DNA of 41,350 nt from Pseudomonadota bacterium (GTDB lineage: Bacteria; Pseudomonadota; Gammaproteobacteria; Steroidobacterales; Steroidobacteraceae), in NCBI GenBank assembly GCA_023433515.1, contig JAEZCN010000175.1, positions 1 to 41,350 on the forward strand. Direction: 5' to 3'. The notes below the pieces were generated by a model. It saw nothing but the letters and a program-made list of their open reading frames with translations, did no database searches and was not told where the DNA came from. A program made the translations under genes and the position numbers. Below, piece after piece: positions 1-9,300 of this stretch; within the stretch, counting starts at the first letter, position 1; the number at the start of each line of letters is the position of its first letter.

Positions 1-1022
1 TTGACCAGGTCGTCCTGGCATTCCTTGTACGACTTCGTCTGCCAGGGTTTCACGGCGCCGCCCGCGAGCGTCTTCGTCTCGTCGGGAATCACGAGCCCGT
101 AGTCGATGCCGATGATGCGGCCGAAGCCGCGGCAGGTCTCGCACGCGCCCACCGGCGAGTTGAACGAGAACAGCGACGGCACCGGGTCGCGATAGTGGAT
201 GTCGCAATCCGCGCAGTGCAGGTCGGTCGAGTAGCGCCATCTATCTACCGAAGCCGGTCCCTCTTCCGACGAAGAAGGCGCGTCATTGACGACATGCAGG
301 CTCACGCGCCCGCGCCCCATGCGCAGCGCCGTCTCGAGAGATTCCATCACGCGCGCCCGCTCGGCGTTGCCGAGCCGGAACCGGTCCTGCACCACTTCCA
401 GGGTGTCGCCGTTCCGTTCGTGCACACGCGTATAACCCTGCGACTCCAGCAGCTTGCGGACCTCCACTTCCTTGAAGTTCTTCGGCACCGTCACCGGGAA
501 ACACAGGAAGACGCGTGGGTTGGTCGCAGCGGCCGCGCGCGCCTGCGCATCGGCGAAGATGCTCTCCGCCGTGTCCCGCCGCACGGGCTTGCCGCAGTTC
601 CGGCAGAACAGCGACGCCGCGCGCGCGAACAGCAGTTTCAGGTGGTCGTTGAGCTCGGTCATCGTCCCGACGGTCGAGCGCGAGGTGCGCACCGGGTTCG
701 TCTGGTCGATGGCGATCGCGGGCGGAATGCCGTCCACGCGATCGACCGCCGGCTTGTCCATGCGGTCCAGGAACTGGCGCGCGTAGGGCGAGAAGGTCTC
801 GACATAACGGCGCTGGCCCTCCGCGTACAACGTGTCGAACACCAATGAGGATTTCCCCGAGCCCGACACGCCCGTCACCACGACGAGCTCGTGCAACGGG
901 ATGTCGAGCGAGAGATTCTTCAGGTTGTTCTGCCGCGCGCCGTGCACACCGATGCAGGCTCGTGAATGAGCATGCTCTTGCGCCTTGTCGACGACGGGCT
1001 TGCGGGTGACGGGCTTGTCCAT
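1..1022 (-). CDS. uvrA: UvrA-family excinuclease ABC subunit A, N-terminal part (gene runs off the left edge)
   Basis: Reverse-strand reading gives about 340 residues of a UvrA-type ABC ATPase, the DNA-damage recognition subunit of nucleotide excision repair. The start is ATG at 1022 (MDKPVTRKPVV). Visible are the Walker A loop GVSGSGKSS (about residues 51-59), the UvrA signature around FDTLYAEGQRRYVE, a CxxC pair at about 140-143 (FCRNCG), and further on LHCADC plus GACETC around SLFSFNSPVGAC, the four-cysteine zinc module of UvrA. The segment DQTNPVRTSRSTVGTMTELNDHLKLL and the N-terminal extension of about 20 residues differ from classical E. coli UvrA, so this may be the long or second UvrA paralogue seen in some proteobacteria. 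The C-terminal half lies outside the window. Family assignment is firm; the choice between paralogues is not. Confidence 0.88.
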   Translation of the reverse strand, partial: MDKPVTRKPVVDKAQEHAHSRACIGVHGARQNNLKNLSLDIPLHELVVVTGVSGSGKSSLVFDTLYAEGQRRYVETFSPYARQFLDRMDKPAVDRVDGIPPAIAIDQTNPVRTSRSTVGTMTELNDHLKLLFARAASLFCRNCGKPVRRDTAESIFADAQARAAAATNPRVFLCFPVTVPKNFKEVEVRKLLESQGYTRVHERNGDTLEVVQDRFRLGNAERARVMESLETALRMGRGRVSLHVVNDAPSSSEEGPASVDRWRYSTDLHCADCDIHYRDPVPSLFSFNSPVGACETCRGFGRIIGIDYGLVIPDETKTLAGGAVKPWQTKSYKECQDDLV

Positions 1023-1167
1023 GTAGCGGGCGGAACTTGGTCTTGCGGATCGGTTATTGTACCGGGCACGTCAAGGGGTGCGGTGTGGGACAGGGCCCAT
1101 GCCACGGACGGCGGCGCGTTGTGCGTCGATACAACATGAACACGTTCGATCGGGAAGGGGGGATTTC

Positions 1168-2832
1168 GTGACGGGCGAAGTGGCTTCAGCGGCGGGTAAA
1201 CCCATAGACAGCGCGCATCGGCGCGTCATCGTTGCGTCATCACTCGGTACCGTGTTCGAGTGGTACGACTTTTACCTGTACGGTTCGCTCGTCGCGATCA
1301 TCACCCGGAAGTTCTTCTCGGGCATGAACGACACCACGGCCTTCCTGTTCGCGCTGCTGGCCTTCGCCGCCGGGTTCTTCGTGCGGCCGTTCGGTGCGCT
1401 GGTCTTCGGCCGGCTCGGCGACATGGTCGGTCGCAAGTACACGTTCCTGCTCACCATCGTGATCATGGGCGCCTCGACCGCGCTCGTCGGCTGCCTGCCG
1501 ACGTACGAGACGATCGGCATCACGGCGCCGATCATCTTCATCGTGTTGCGACTGTTGCAGGGCCTCGCGCTCGGCGGCCAGTACGGCGGCGCGGCGACCT
1601 ACATCTCCGAGCATGCGCCCGACGGCAAGCGCGGCCTCTACACGAGCTGGATCCAGACCACGGCGACGCTGGGCTTCTTCCTCTCCCTGCTCGTCATCCT
1701 CGCGTGCCGTTTCGCGATGGGGCCCGAGCAGTTCGACGCCTGGGGCTGGCGCATACCGTTCCTGCTCTCGACGGTCCTGCTGCTGATCTCCGTGTACATC
1801 CGGATGCAGTTGCAGGAATCGCCGGAGTTCCAGGAGATCAAGGCCGCGGGCAAGTTGTCGAAGGCGCCGCTACGCGAGTCGTTCGGCCAGTGGTCGAATC
1901 TCAAGATCGTGTTGCTCGCGCTCTTCGGCGCCGTCGCCGGCCAGGCGGTCGTGTGGTACGGCGGCCAGTTCTACGCGTTGCTGTTCCTCGAAAAGACCCT
2001 GCAGGTCGATCCGACGAGCGCGCAGCTCGTGATGGCCGCGGCGCTGCTGATCGCGACGCCGTTCTTCGTGGTGTTCGGCGCGCTGTCGGACAAGATCGGC
2101 CGCAAGAAGATCGTGCTCGTGGGCTGCCTGCTGGCCGCGCTCACGTACTTCCCGATCTTCAAGGGCATCACGAACTTCGCGAATCCGGCTCTGGCCGCGG
2201 CGGTGGCCGCGAACCCGGTGTCGGTCGTCGCGGATCCCGCGGAATGCAGCTTCCAGTTCGATCCGGTCGGCGGGACGCAATTCACGAGCGGCTGCGATCT
2301 CGCCAAGGGCGCGCTCGCGCGCATGGGCGTGTCGTATTCGAACGTGAGCGCGCCCGACATGGCGGGCAGGGCGGAGGTGCGGGTCGGCGAAGCGACGCTC
2401 GAGGTAGTTAGCCTGGGCGAACGATTGAGCGCGGCGGAGTACAAGGCCGGACAGGACGATGTGAACGCGCGCGTCAAGGCGGCCATCACGGCGGCGGGTT
2501 ATCCCGCGAAAGCCGACATGGACGCGTTCAACTTCCCGATGGTCATCCTGCTGTGCACGATCCTCGTCATCTACGTGACGATGGTGTACGGCCCGATCGC
2601 CGCGTGGCTCGTCGAGCTGTTCCCGGCGCGCATCCGCTACACGTCGATGTCGCTGCCGTATCACATCGGCAACGGCTGGTTCGGCGGGTTCCTGCCGGTG
2701 ACCTCGTTCGCGATCGTCGCGGCCACGGGCAACATCTACAACGGCCTGTGGTACCCGGTCATCGTGGCCGGCGTCACCATCGTGATCGGCGCGTTCTTCC
2801 TGCGCGAGACGAAAGACAGCCCCGCGACCTGA
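1168..2832 (+). CDS. MFS transporter, metabolite:H+ symporter (MHS) type
   Basis: A 554-residue inner-membrane major-facilitator protein. The start is GTG at 1168, preceded by a purine-rich ribosome site (GGGAAGGGGGG, about 1153-1162); an upstream in-frame ATG at 1057 would add 37 non-family residues. The opening SSLGTVFEWYDFYLYGSL and the loop GRLGDMVGRKY after TM2 are typical of the MHS subfamily (ProP, KgtP, ShiA relatives), as is LQGLALGGQYGG. A second cytoplasmic motif, GALSDKIGRKK, marks the C-terminal half. About 120 hydrophilic residues (about 331-450) lie between two late TM segments, an unusually large, probably periplasmic loop. Likely function is proton-coupled uptake of an organic acid or osmolyte; the substrate cannot be read from sequence. 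It converges on sodC. Confidence 0.9.
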   Translation: MTGEVASAAGKPIDSAHRRVIVASSLGTVFEWYDFYLYGSLVAIITRKFFSGMNDTTAFLFALLAFAAGFFVRPFGALVFGRLGDMVGRKYTFLLTIVIMGASTALVGCLPTYETIGITAPIIFIVLRLLQGLALGGQYGGAATYISEHAPDGKRGLYTSWIQTTATLGFFLSLLVILACRFAMGPEQFDAWGWRIPFLLSTVLLLISVYIRMQLQESPEFQEIKAAGKLSKAPLRESFGQWSNLKIVLLALFGAVAGQAVVWYGGQFYALLFLEKTLQVDPTSAQLVMAAALLIATPFFVVFGALSDKIGRKKIVLVGCLLAALTYFPIFKGITNFANPALAAAVAANPVSVVADPAECSFQFDPVGGTQFTSGCDLAKGALARMGVSYSNVSAPDMAGRAEVRVGEATLEVVSLGERLSAAEYKAGQDDVNARVKAAITAAGYPAKADMDAFNFPMVILLCTILVIYVTMVYGPIAAWLVELFPARIRYTSMSLPYHIGNGWFGGFLPVTSFAIVAATGNIYNGLWYPVIVAGVTIVIGAFFLRETKDSPAT

Positions 2833-2841
2833 ACGCAGACA

Positions 2842-2894
2842 GGTGCCGGGTGAGAAATCGCGGAGTTGGCGCTCCGCGCATATCACCCGGCACC
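2842..2894. terminator. Nested stem-loop between convergent genes (candidate bidirectional terminator)
   Basis: A perfect 12-bp inverted repeat (GGTGCCGGGTGA at 2842-2853, its complement at 2883-2894) encloses a second perfect 7-bp hairpin (CGCGGAG at 2859-2865, CTCCGCG at 2872-2878). It begins 10 bases after the MFS stop codon and its right arm is the last four codons of sodC. There is no T-run, so a classical Rho-independent terminator is not shown; the position between two convergent stops favours a transcription end or mRNA-stabilising role. Confidence 0.5.
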
Positions 2895-3461
2895 GATCAC
2901 CCCGCACGCGATGCGGTCTCCGGAACCGCCCGACGGCTGCGTCTTGTAGTCGTCGGGTTTGGCGTGCAGCACCACGGCTTTGCCGAGAACGTCGTTCGGT
3001 TGCGCGGATGCGAGCGTGACGCCGCTCGCCGTCGTATCCACGGTGGCCATGCCCTGGCCGTCGGACTTCACGTTGAACATGTCGCCCGCATGATGCGTGG
3101 CGCCGGCGGGATCGCCATGTTCCGTATTCGCGGGATTGAAATGCGCGCCCGCGCTGCTCGCATCCGGCGCGCTGCAATCGCCGACCTCGTGGATGTGGAA
3201 ACCGAACTCGGCATCGGGCGGCAGGCCCTGCAGCGAGCCTGTCAGTCGCACGGCGTCCGTGCCTTCGGCGGTGAGCGTCAGCGTGCCGGACGCGGAATGT
3301 CCCTGCGTCGGCGCGAGTTGCGCGGTCGCGCTCGCCGGCGGGGGTGGCTGGGTCTCGGCGGGTGACGGAGCGGGGGCCTGCGCCTGGCCGGCGGGAGGCG
3401 ATTGGCGTCCGCACGCGGCGAGCGCCAGCGTTACGGCACAGGAGAGCAACAGCTTCTTCAC
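2883..3461 (-). CDS. sodC: Superoxide dismutase [Cu-Zn], lipoprotein
   Basis: A 192-residue periplasmic Cu/Zn superoxide dismutase that converts superoxide to hydrogen peroxide and oxygen. The start codon is GTG at 3461. The signal peptide ends in a lipobox (LALAAC, Cys17), so the protein is probably membrane-anchored, followed by a Pro/Ala/Gln-rich linker to about residue 50. Metal ligands are all visible: H89 and H91 in GFHIHEVGDC, bridging H107 in GAHFNP, H115, H124 and D127 in the zinc loop (HH-A-G-D), and H166 in VVLHAKPDDY. C96 and C186 (RIACGVI) can make the conserved disulphide. Length and motif order match bacterial SodC. The last codons form one arm of the stem-loop shared with the MFS gene. 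Confidence 0.95.
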   Translation of the reverse strand: MKKLLLSCAVTLALAACGRQSPPAGQAQAPAPSPAETQPPPPASATAQLAPTQGHSASGTLTLTAEGTDAVRLTGSLQGLPPDAEFGFHIHEVGDCSAPDASSAGAHFNPANTEHGDPAGATHHAGDMFNVKSDGQGMATVDTTASGVTLASAQPNDVLGKAVVLHAKPDDYKTQPSGGSGDRIACGVIGAG

Positions 3462-3805
3462 GGCGAGGCTCCGACTGGCTAGAGGAGGGCAGGACGCTAA
3501 ACCCGGACACCGATCGCGCGCAGTCAGTCGGTCGTCGCCGCCCGACGTGCGAAATTCCTACCGATCCGGCGCGCCGCGAGTAGTCAGACGTTCGTCCCGC
3601 AGGACTCCTCCTACAAACTACCCAACTCTGTTGCGCGAACGCCATGCGGCGCGCGGCCTGTTTCCACACGGGAGCCGCGATCTGTTGCGGGCCCTTCTAA
3701 CTTTCCCGCGCTGCGAGGATACTCGCGTCAATCGGTACGGCGAGCTAATGGAACAGCGCGCCTTTGCGCATCGCCGCACGCAAGAAGAACAGAAGGAGTT
3801 GTCGC
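3462..3805. other. Intergenic region between divergent sodC and the TonB-dependent receptor
   Basis: These 344 bases carry no convincing ORF or RNA gene. They must contain the promoters of two divergently transcribed genes. A GATACT hexamer at 3718-3723 could be a -10 element for the receptor gene but has no clear -35 partner. The ribosome site AGAAGGAG (3791-3798) ahead of the receptor start is clear. No Fur-box-like palindrome was seen. Confidence 0.4.
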
Positions 3806-6226
3806 ATGAAGTCATGGATCCGACGCGGCGCCGTCGCGCTTGCTCCCCTGGCGTCCATTTCCGCGTTCGCGCAGGACACCCCACAGCAGACCGAGACGAT
3901 CGGAGAGGAAATCATCGTCACCGCGACGAAGCGAGAGGCTTCGTTGCAGGATGTGCCGTTCTCGGTCGCCGCGATGACGGCGGAGGATCTCAACGAGTCC
4001 GGCGCGAACAACCTCGTGGAAGTCGCGCGCAACGTGCCGGGCCTCTACATCACCGATCTCGGCCCCGGTCAGAGCCAGGTCGCGATCCGCGGCATCAGCG
4101 CGGGCCAGGTCGTGCGCGACCAGGCGGGCGTGAAGGAGTCCGTCGGCATCTATCTCGATGAATCGCCCATCTCGGTGGCGTTGTTCACGCCCGACCTCGA
4201 TCTGTACGATCTCGATCGCATCGAGGTACTGCGCGGACCGCAGGGCACGCTGTTCGGCGCGGGCTCGACCTCGGGCACCGTGCGCTACATCACCGCGCAA
4301 CCGGACATCGGCACCTTCGGCGGCTCCGTCGACCTCACGGCCGAAAACGCGGAGGACGGCGAGTTCGGCGGCGGACTGCGCGCGTCGCTCAACGTGCCGC
4401 TCGGCGAAAGCGCCGCGATGCGCGTCGTCGGTTATCACAGTGAAATGCCCGGGTTCATCGACTCCGTGTATCCGAACCGTTCCCGGCGCGAGGACGTCAA
4501 CAGCGGCACGCGCACCGGCGGCCGGCTCGCGTTCCGCTTCGAGCCGAACGAGAACATCGCGATCACGCCGCGACTGATCTACCAGGAACTCGAGACCGAC
4601 GGGTATCCGCGCATCGACGCCTACAACATCCTCGGCAATCCGTTCACGACCACGGAGCCCGCGATCCAGGTAGGCGAGCGCGAGCAGGTCACGCAGATCC
4701 GCGAGGGTCTCACCGACGAGTTCCTGCTCGGCGATCTCAAGATGGAATTCGGATTCGGCGACGTCGGGCTCACGTCGATCACCACCTACATCGACCGCAA
4801 CGTCGAAGTGTTGCGTGACGCGAGCCAGCTCACGGGCAGCGTGAGCTTCGACATCGGCGTCGCGACGCCCGCCGAGGTCCGCATCGACTCGCCGCTCTAC
4901 GACACCACGGATCTCAAGGTGTGGAGCCAGGAACTGCGGCTCGCCTCGACCGGCGAGGGCCCGTTCCAATGGCTGATCGGCGCGTTCTACCAGGACGCCG
5001 ATCGCACGTACGGCCAGAACCTGCCGACCGCGGGTTACGACGCGATCACCGTGCGTCTCGATCCGCGCTTCACGAGCGAGTTCTTCGGCGCGCCGGCCAA
5101 CACGCCTTACTTCTCGCACCTGACCTACGACTTCAAACAGCTCGCGGCTTTCACCGAGCTGACCTACCAGTTCACCAACTGGTTCGCGCTGACCGCGGGC
5201 GTGCGTTACTACGACTTCGAGGAAGACCGCCTGCTGACCTTCGCGGGCTTCTTCGCCGACATGGGCTACACCGACGAGCCGGGTTCGACTTCTTCGGACG
5301 GGTTCTCGCCGCGCGTGATCCTGTCGTTCACGCCGAACGAAAACATGCGAGTCACGGCGCAATATTCCGAAGGCTTCAGGCTCGGCGGCATCAACGACCC
5401 ACTCAACGTCACGTTGTGCACGCCGGAGTCCGGCGACCTGGCTACCTACGACGGCCATCCGACCTGGGACGACGAGAAGGTGAAGAACTACGAGATAGGC
5501 TTCAAATCGCGTTTCAGCGACGGGGCCGTCACGTTCAACGCGTCGGCGTTCTTCACGGACATCGACGGACTGCAGGTGATCGCCGACGCCGGCACCTGTT
5601 CCTCGCGCATCATCCTCAACGCGCAGGCGGAGACGATCGGCGGCGAGATGGAACTGTTCGTGCGGCCGAATGAGAGCTGGGACCTGGGTTTGTCCGCGAC
5701 GTACGTGCAGGCGGAGATCACCGAGACCCAGCTCAACACGCCGATCCCACCGGCGCAGCCGACGCCGATCGCGGGCATCCGCGACGGCAATCGTCTGCCG
5801 ACGTCACCCGAGCTGCAGGCGGCCGCGACCATCGGCTACACGTGGGGCTTCGGCGATTCGCTCGAGAGTTACGTGCGATTCACCGCGCAGCACGTCGGCT
5901 CTTCGTACACCCAGCTCGCCGATCAGGAACCCAACTTCGGTCTGATCGCGACAGGGGGGGCGCCGGGATCCGCGCGCCTCATTCCGTTCGGCGGGCCGTA
6001 CACGTCCACGCAGATCCCGTTCGAGGCCGAATTGCCGTCGTACGAGATCGGCAACCTGCGCTGGGGCATCCGTGCCGACCGCTGGGAAGCGGCGCTGTAC
6101 GTCAACAATCTCTGGGACGAGCGCGCGTTCCTGTCGATCGACCGCGAGCGTGGCCGCAGTGCGCGCGTGGGTTACCTGACGAACCCGCCGCGCACGTACG
6201 GCGTCAACTTCCGCATGAACTTCTGA
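3806..6226 (+). CDS. TonB-dependent outer-membrane receptor
   Basis: An 806-residue outer-membrane receptor. ATG at 3806 follows an AGAAGGAG ribosome site by 7 bases and gives a clean signal peptide (MKSWIRRGAVALAPLASISAFAQ). A TonB-box-like stretch (EEIIVTATKREASLQDVPFSV) leads into the plug domain, with the conserved YLDESPISV and RIEVLRGPQGTLFGAGSTSGTVRYIT motifs. The barrel follows and ends in an aromatic C-terminus (VNFRMNF), the BAM insertion signal. No STN domain is present, so it is not a classical sigma-regulator transducer. The plug resembles the large family of receptors common in sphingomonads and xanthomonads, often annotated for iron complexes or oligosaccharides; the ligand is unknown. 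Transport would depend on TonB-ExbBD encoded elsewhere. Confidence 0.93.
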   Translation: MKSWIRRGAVALAPLASISAFAQDTPQQTETIGEEIIVTATKREASLQDVPFSVAAMTAEDLNESGANNLVEVARNVPGLYITDLGPGQSQVAIRGISAGQVVRDQAGVKESVGIYLDESPISVALFTPDLDLYDLDRIEVLRGPQGTLFGAGSTSGTVRYITAQPDIGTFGGSVDLTAENAEDGEFGGGLRASLNVPLGESAAMRVVGYHSEMPGFIDSVYPNRSRREDVNSGTRTGGRLAFRFEPNENIAITPRLIYQELETDGYPRIDAYNILGNPFTTTEPAIQVGEREQVTQIREGLTDEFLLGDLKMEFGFGDVGLTSITTYIDRNVEVLRDASQLTGSVSFDIGVATPAEVRIDSPLYDTTDLKVWSQELRLASTGEGPFQWLIGAFYQDADRTYGQNLPTAGYDAITVRLDPRFTSEFFGAPANTPYFSHLTYDFKQLAAFTELTYQFTNWFALTAGVRYYDFEEDRLLTFAGFFADMGYTDEPGSTSSDGFSPRVILSFTPNENMRVTAQYSEGFRLGGINDPLNVTLCTPESGDLATYDGHPTWDDEKVKNYEIGFKSRFSDGAVTFNASAFFTDIDGLQVIADAGTCSSRIILNAQAETIGGEMELFVRPNESWDLGLSATYVQAEITETQLNTPIPPAQPTPIAGIRDGNRLPTSPELQAAATIGYTWGFGDSLESYVRFTAQHVGSSYTQLADQEPNFGLIATGGAPGSARLIPFGGPYTSTQIPFEAELPSYEIGNLRWGIRADRWEAALYVNNLWDERAFLSIDRERGRSARVGYLTNPPRTYGVNFRMNF

Positions 6227-6232
6227 GGTGCC

Positions 6233-6296
6233 GGGCTCGGCCCGGTCAAACTACCGAGCCGAGGTTCTTCGCTCGCCCGGACCTCGCGTGCGAGCG
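6233..6296. terminator. Two tandem hairpins between convergent genes
   Basis: Just after the receptor stop, GGCTCGG (6234-6240) pairs with CCGAGCC (6254-6260). Next, CGCTCGC (6270-6276) pairs with GCGAGCG (6290-6296). Both stems are 7 bp and perfect. No T-tract follows, so termination is inferred from position between convergent genes. Confidence 0.35.
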
Positions 6297-6361
6297 CCAG
6301 ACCTCGTCGCTCAGCCGCGCGTGGCCTGGCACCGTTTCCCGCAAATGGGCCCCGGCTCCAA

Positions 6362-9300
6362 TCACGGGTGGCCGCCGGGCGCGCCGAGTTCGCTGGCGCT
6401 GCTCATCGCGCGGTTCGACTCGCCGAACGCGGGCTCATCATCCTGCGGCGCGCGCGAACCGTCGAGCGCCTTCAGGAACGCGACGACGTCGCGCAGCTCG
6501 CCGCGCGACATCACCTGCGTGTAGATGTCCGGCATGCTCGACGGCGCGGCCACGCGCGACCGCACCTGCGCCGTCGCGATGTCCACCGTCGTGTTGTCGC
6601 CGCGCCTGAGCACGACCTTCTCGGGCGTCTCGCTCACGATCGAGCCGGTCTCGGTAGCGCCGCCCTCGAGCGTGAACGTGACGATGTCGAACCCGGCCGC
6701 GATGTGTTTGCTCGGCTTCACGATCGACTCGAGCAGGTATTCCGCGCTCTTTTCCTTGCCGATGGTCGACAGGTCCGGGCCGGCCTCGCCGCCGTTGCCA
6801 TACACCTTGTGGCAGCGCGCGCAGGGCAGGACGTTGTTGTTGAAGAACTGACCCGCGCCTTGCCACGGATTGCCGCCCGCGAGCGCGAAACGATACGGCG
6901 CAATGTCGTCGCCGCTCGCGGCCCATGAAGCCTTCTGCTTTTCCCAGCGTGCCTGCACGGCCGGCGCGGTGCTTTTCTCCGCCGCGTCGAGTAGTTCGAC
7001 CTGCGCGCCCGGGCGCACCTTGCCGGTGGCCAGGCTGTCGAGCGAGCCGACCAGCAGCTTCGCGCCGTCGGCCGCGGGCAGCTGCGGAATCGCGCGGAAC
7101 GCGGCCTGCTGCTCGGCCTCCGAACCTTCAGCCACGAAGCGGCGCACGAGCGGCATCGCGCGCGCCGGCGCGCGCCGTGCCGTGATCTCGAGCGCGGCGA
7201 GCCTGAGCGCGGGCACGCTGGATTTCTCAGCGCTCGCGAGCGCGCGGGTGATCTCGTCGCCGCCGAGTTTGTCGAGCGAAGCGAGCGCGGCCGTGCGTAC
7301 GCCTTCCGGCGTCGCGTCGTCGCCGACGAGGGCGGTGAGCTGCGGCGCGAGCGACGAGATGCCGAGATCCGCCACGGCCTCGAGCGCCGCGATCTGAACG
7401 GCTTCCGGTCCCTTGCCGAGCAAGGCCGGCGCCGCCGCGGTGAGAGCGGCGGACGCGTCCCTGCCGTCGCGCTTGTCCAGCGGTCGGAAGATGCCGACCA
7501 CGCGATCACGCTGCGGCGTCTGCGCCCACAGACCGAGCTGTCTCAGCGCCTCCGCGCGCATCTCGGGCTTCGCGTCCGCGCGCTGCGCGTATTCGGCGAG
7601 ATTGCGCGCCGACTCGCCGCCACCGACGCGGAAGTTCGCGTTGATGGCGCGCACGACGAACGGCTCGTCGGCGACCGGCGCCTTCGCGAGGCTCGCCGCG
7701 AGCGCGGGTGCCGCGTCCTCGACCGGCGCGTCATTGATCGCGAGCGCGGCTTCGCGCGCGACGAACGCGTCGGAGTCGGTCAGGAACTTCGCGATCTTCG
7801 GATTGCCGAGCTCGCGATACGCGAGCAACACGCCGAGGCGCACCGCGTGCGACTTGCTTTCCGCGGCGGCGTCCAGCGCCGCGTCGTTGCCGATCCGCGC
7901 GAGCGCGTGCACGGCGGCGTGACGCAGGTATTCATCCTTGTTGTCGTTTCGCTCGATCAGCCCGAGCAGCGGCGTGACGCTGGCCGCGTTGCCGAGCTTG
8001 CCGAGGCTCTGCGCCGCGAAGAACCGCACGCGCGCCTCGGGATCCTGGAGCGCCTTCACCAGCGCGTCCTGGGCCTTGGCGTACTTGATGTCGCCAAGAC
8101 CTTTCGCCGCCTGCGCGCGCACTTCCGGGTCCTTGTCATCGAGCAGTCGGACCAGCAGGTCATTGAACTGCCCGCGGCCCGCGCCGCCGAACTGCGTCAG
8201 TCCCCACACCGCGTGCAGGCGTCCCAGCGCCGTCACGCCCTTGGCGCCCGTCACGGCCTTCGAGAACGCTCCCGGATTGCCGCGCGCCACCAGTTCGAAC
8301 TGCGCTTCGAGTCGAATGCGGCGATCCGGATGCGACAGCAGCTCGCTCATGAGCCGCTGGTTGCTGACCTGCTTCAAGCCGCCCGCGAGCAATTGCGCGA
8401 CTTCGGCGCTCACCTTCACCTGGGCGGGATCGGGATTCACCGGCGAAACGCCGTATACGCGACCCTTGCGCGACTTCGGCCAGCCATCCACCCAGTCGAG
8501 CAGATAGAGCTTGCCGTCGGGCGCGAACGTCACGTCGGTCGGCAACACGCCGCCGATGAACTGCTGGCTGCTAGTCGGCTTGTACGACGCGCCGAGTTTG
8601 CCCAGCGTGTAGGTCTGGATGCCGCTGCGCGCGATGCTGCCCTTGAAGTGCGTGATGAAGAAATGCCCGGCATAGGCGGGCGTGAGGCCCGTGCCCGGGT
8701 AGTAGGTGAGACCGGACGGGCCGTCCTCGATGTTGCAGACCGGCGGCAGTAGATAGGCCGGGCGTCCCGGGAAGCGCGGCTTCCACAGGTTGTCGCTGAT
8801 CCACGGGCCACCCTTGCCGAGCGGCGCGAACTGGTAGCCGACGCGCCAGCCGCTGTCGCCGCCCTCGACGACGTGCACCAGGCGCTCCATGTCGCCCTGG
8901 TCGCTGTCGTTGTCGCCGGTGAACAGGTCGCCGCGTTCGTCGAACACGAGTTCCTGCGGATTGCGCAGGCCACGATGGACGAGCTCGAGCTCCGTGCCGT
9001 CGAAGTTCGAGCGGAACACCGCGCCGTCGTCGGGCACGGCGACGAGCCGGCCATCCGGGCCCTGCACGTGCGTGCCGCGATCGCCGATCGAGTAATACAG
9101 CTTGCCGTCGTGCCCGATCGCGAGGCCGTGGAAATCATGACCCGTGAAGTTGAAGCGCACGCCGAAGCCGCGCAGCAGTTCCTCGCGCTTCGGTTTCGTA
9201 TTCGCCTGCTCGGTCAGCAGCCACAGGCTCGGGATGTTCGTGAACCAGACCTTGCCGTTGCGCGCGAGCACGCCCGAGGCGATGCCGTCGAGCTCGCTGT

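Noticed and set aside
1870..3669. A 599-codon reverse-strand ORF, and similar long ORFs opposite or out of frame with the TonB receptor, HscC and other genes
   Set aside because: They are shadows typical of GC-rich coding DNA: low-complexity Arg/Ala-rich translations without domains, opposite genes with clear family motifs.
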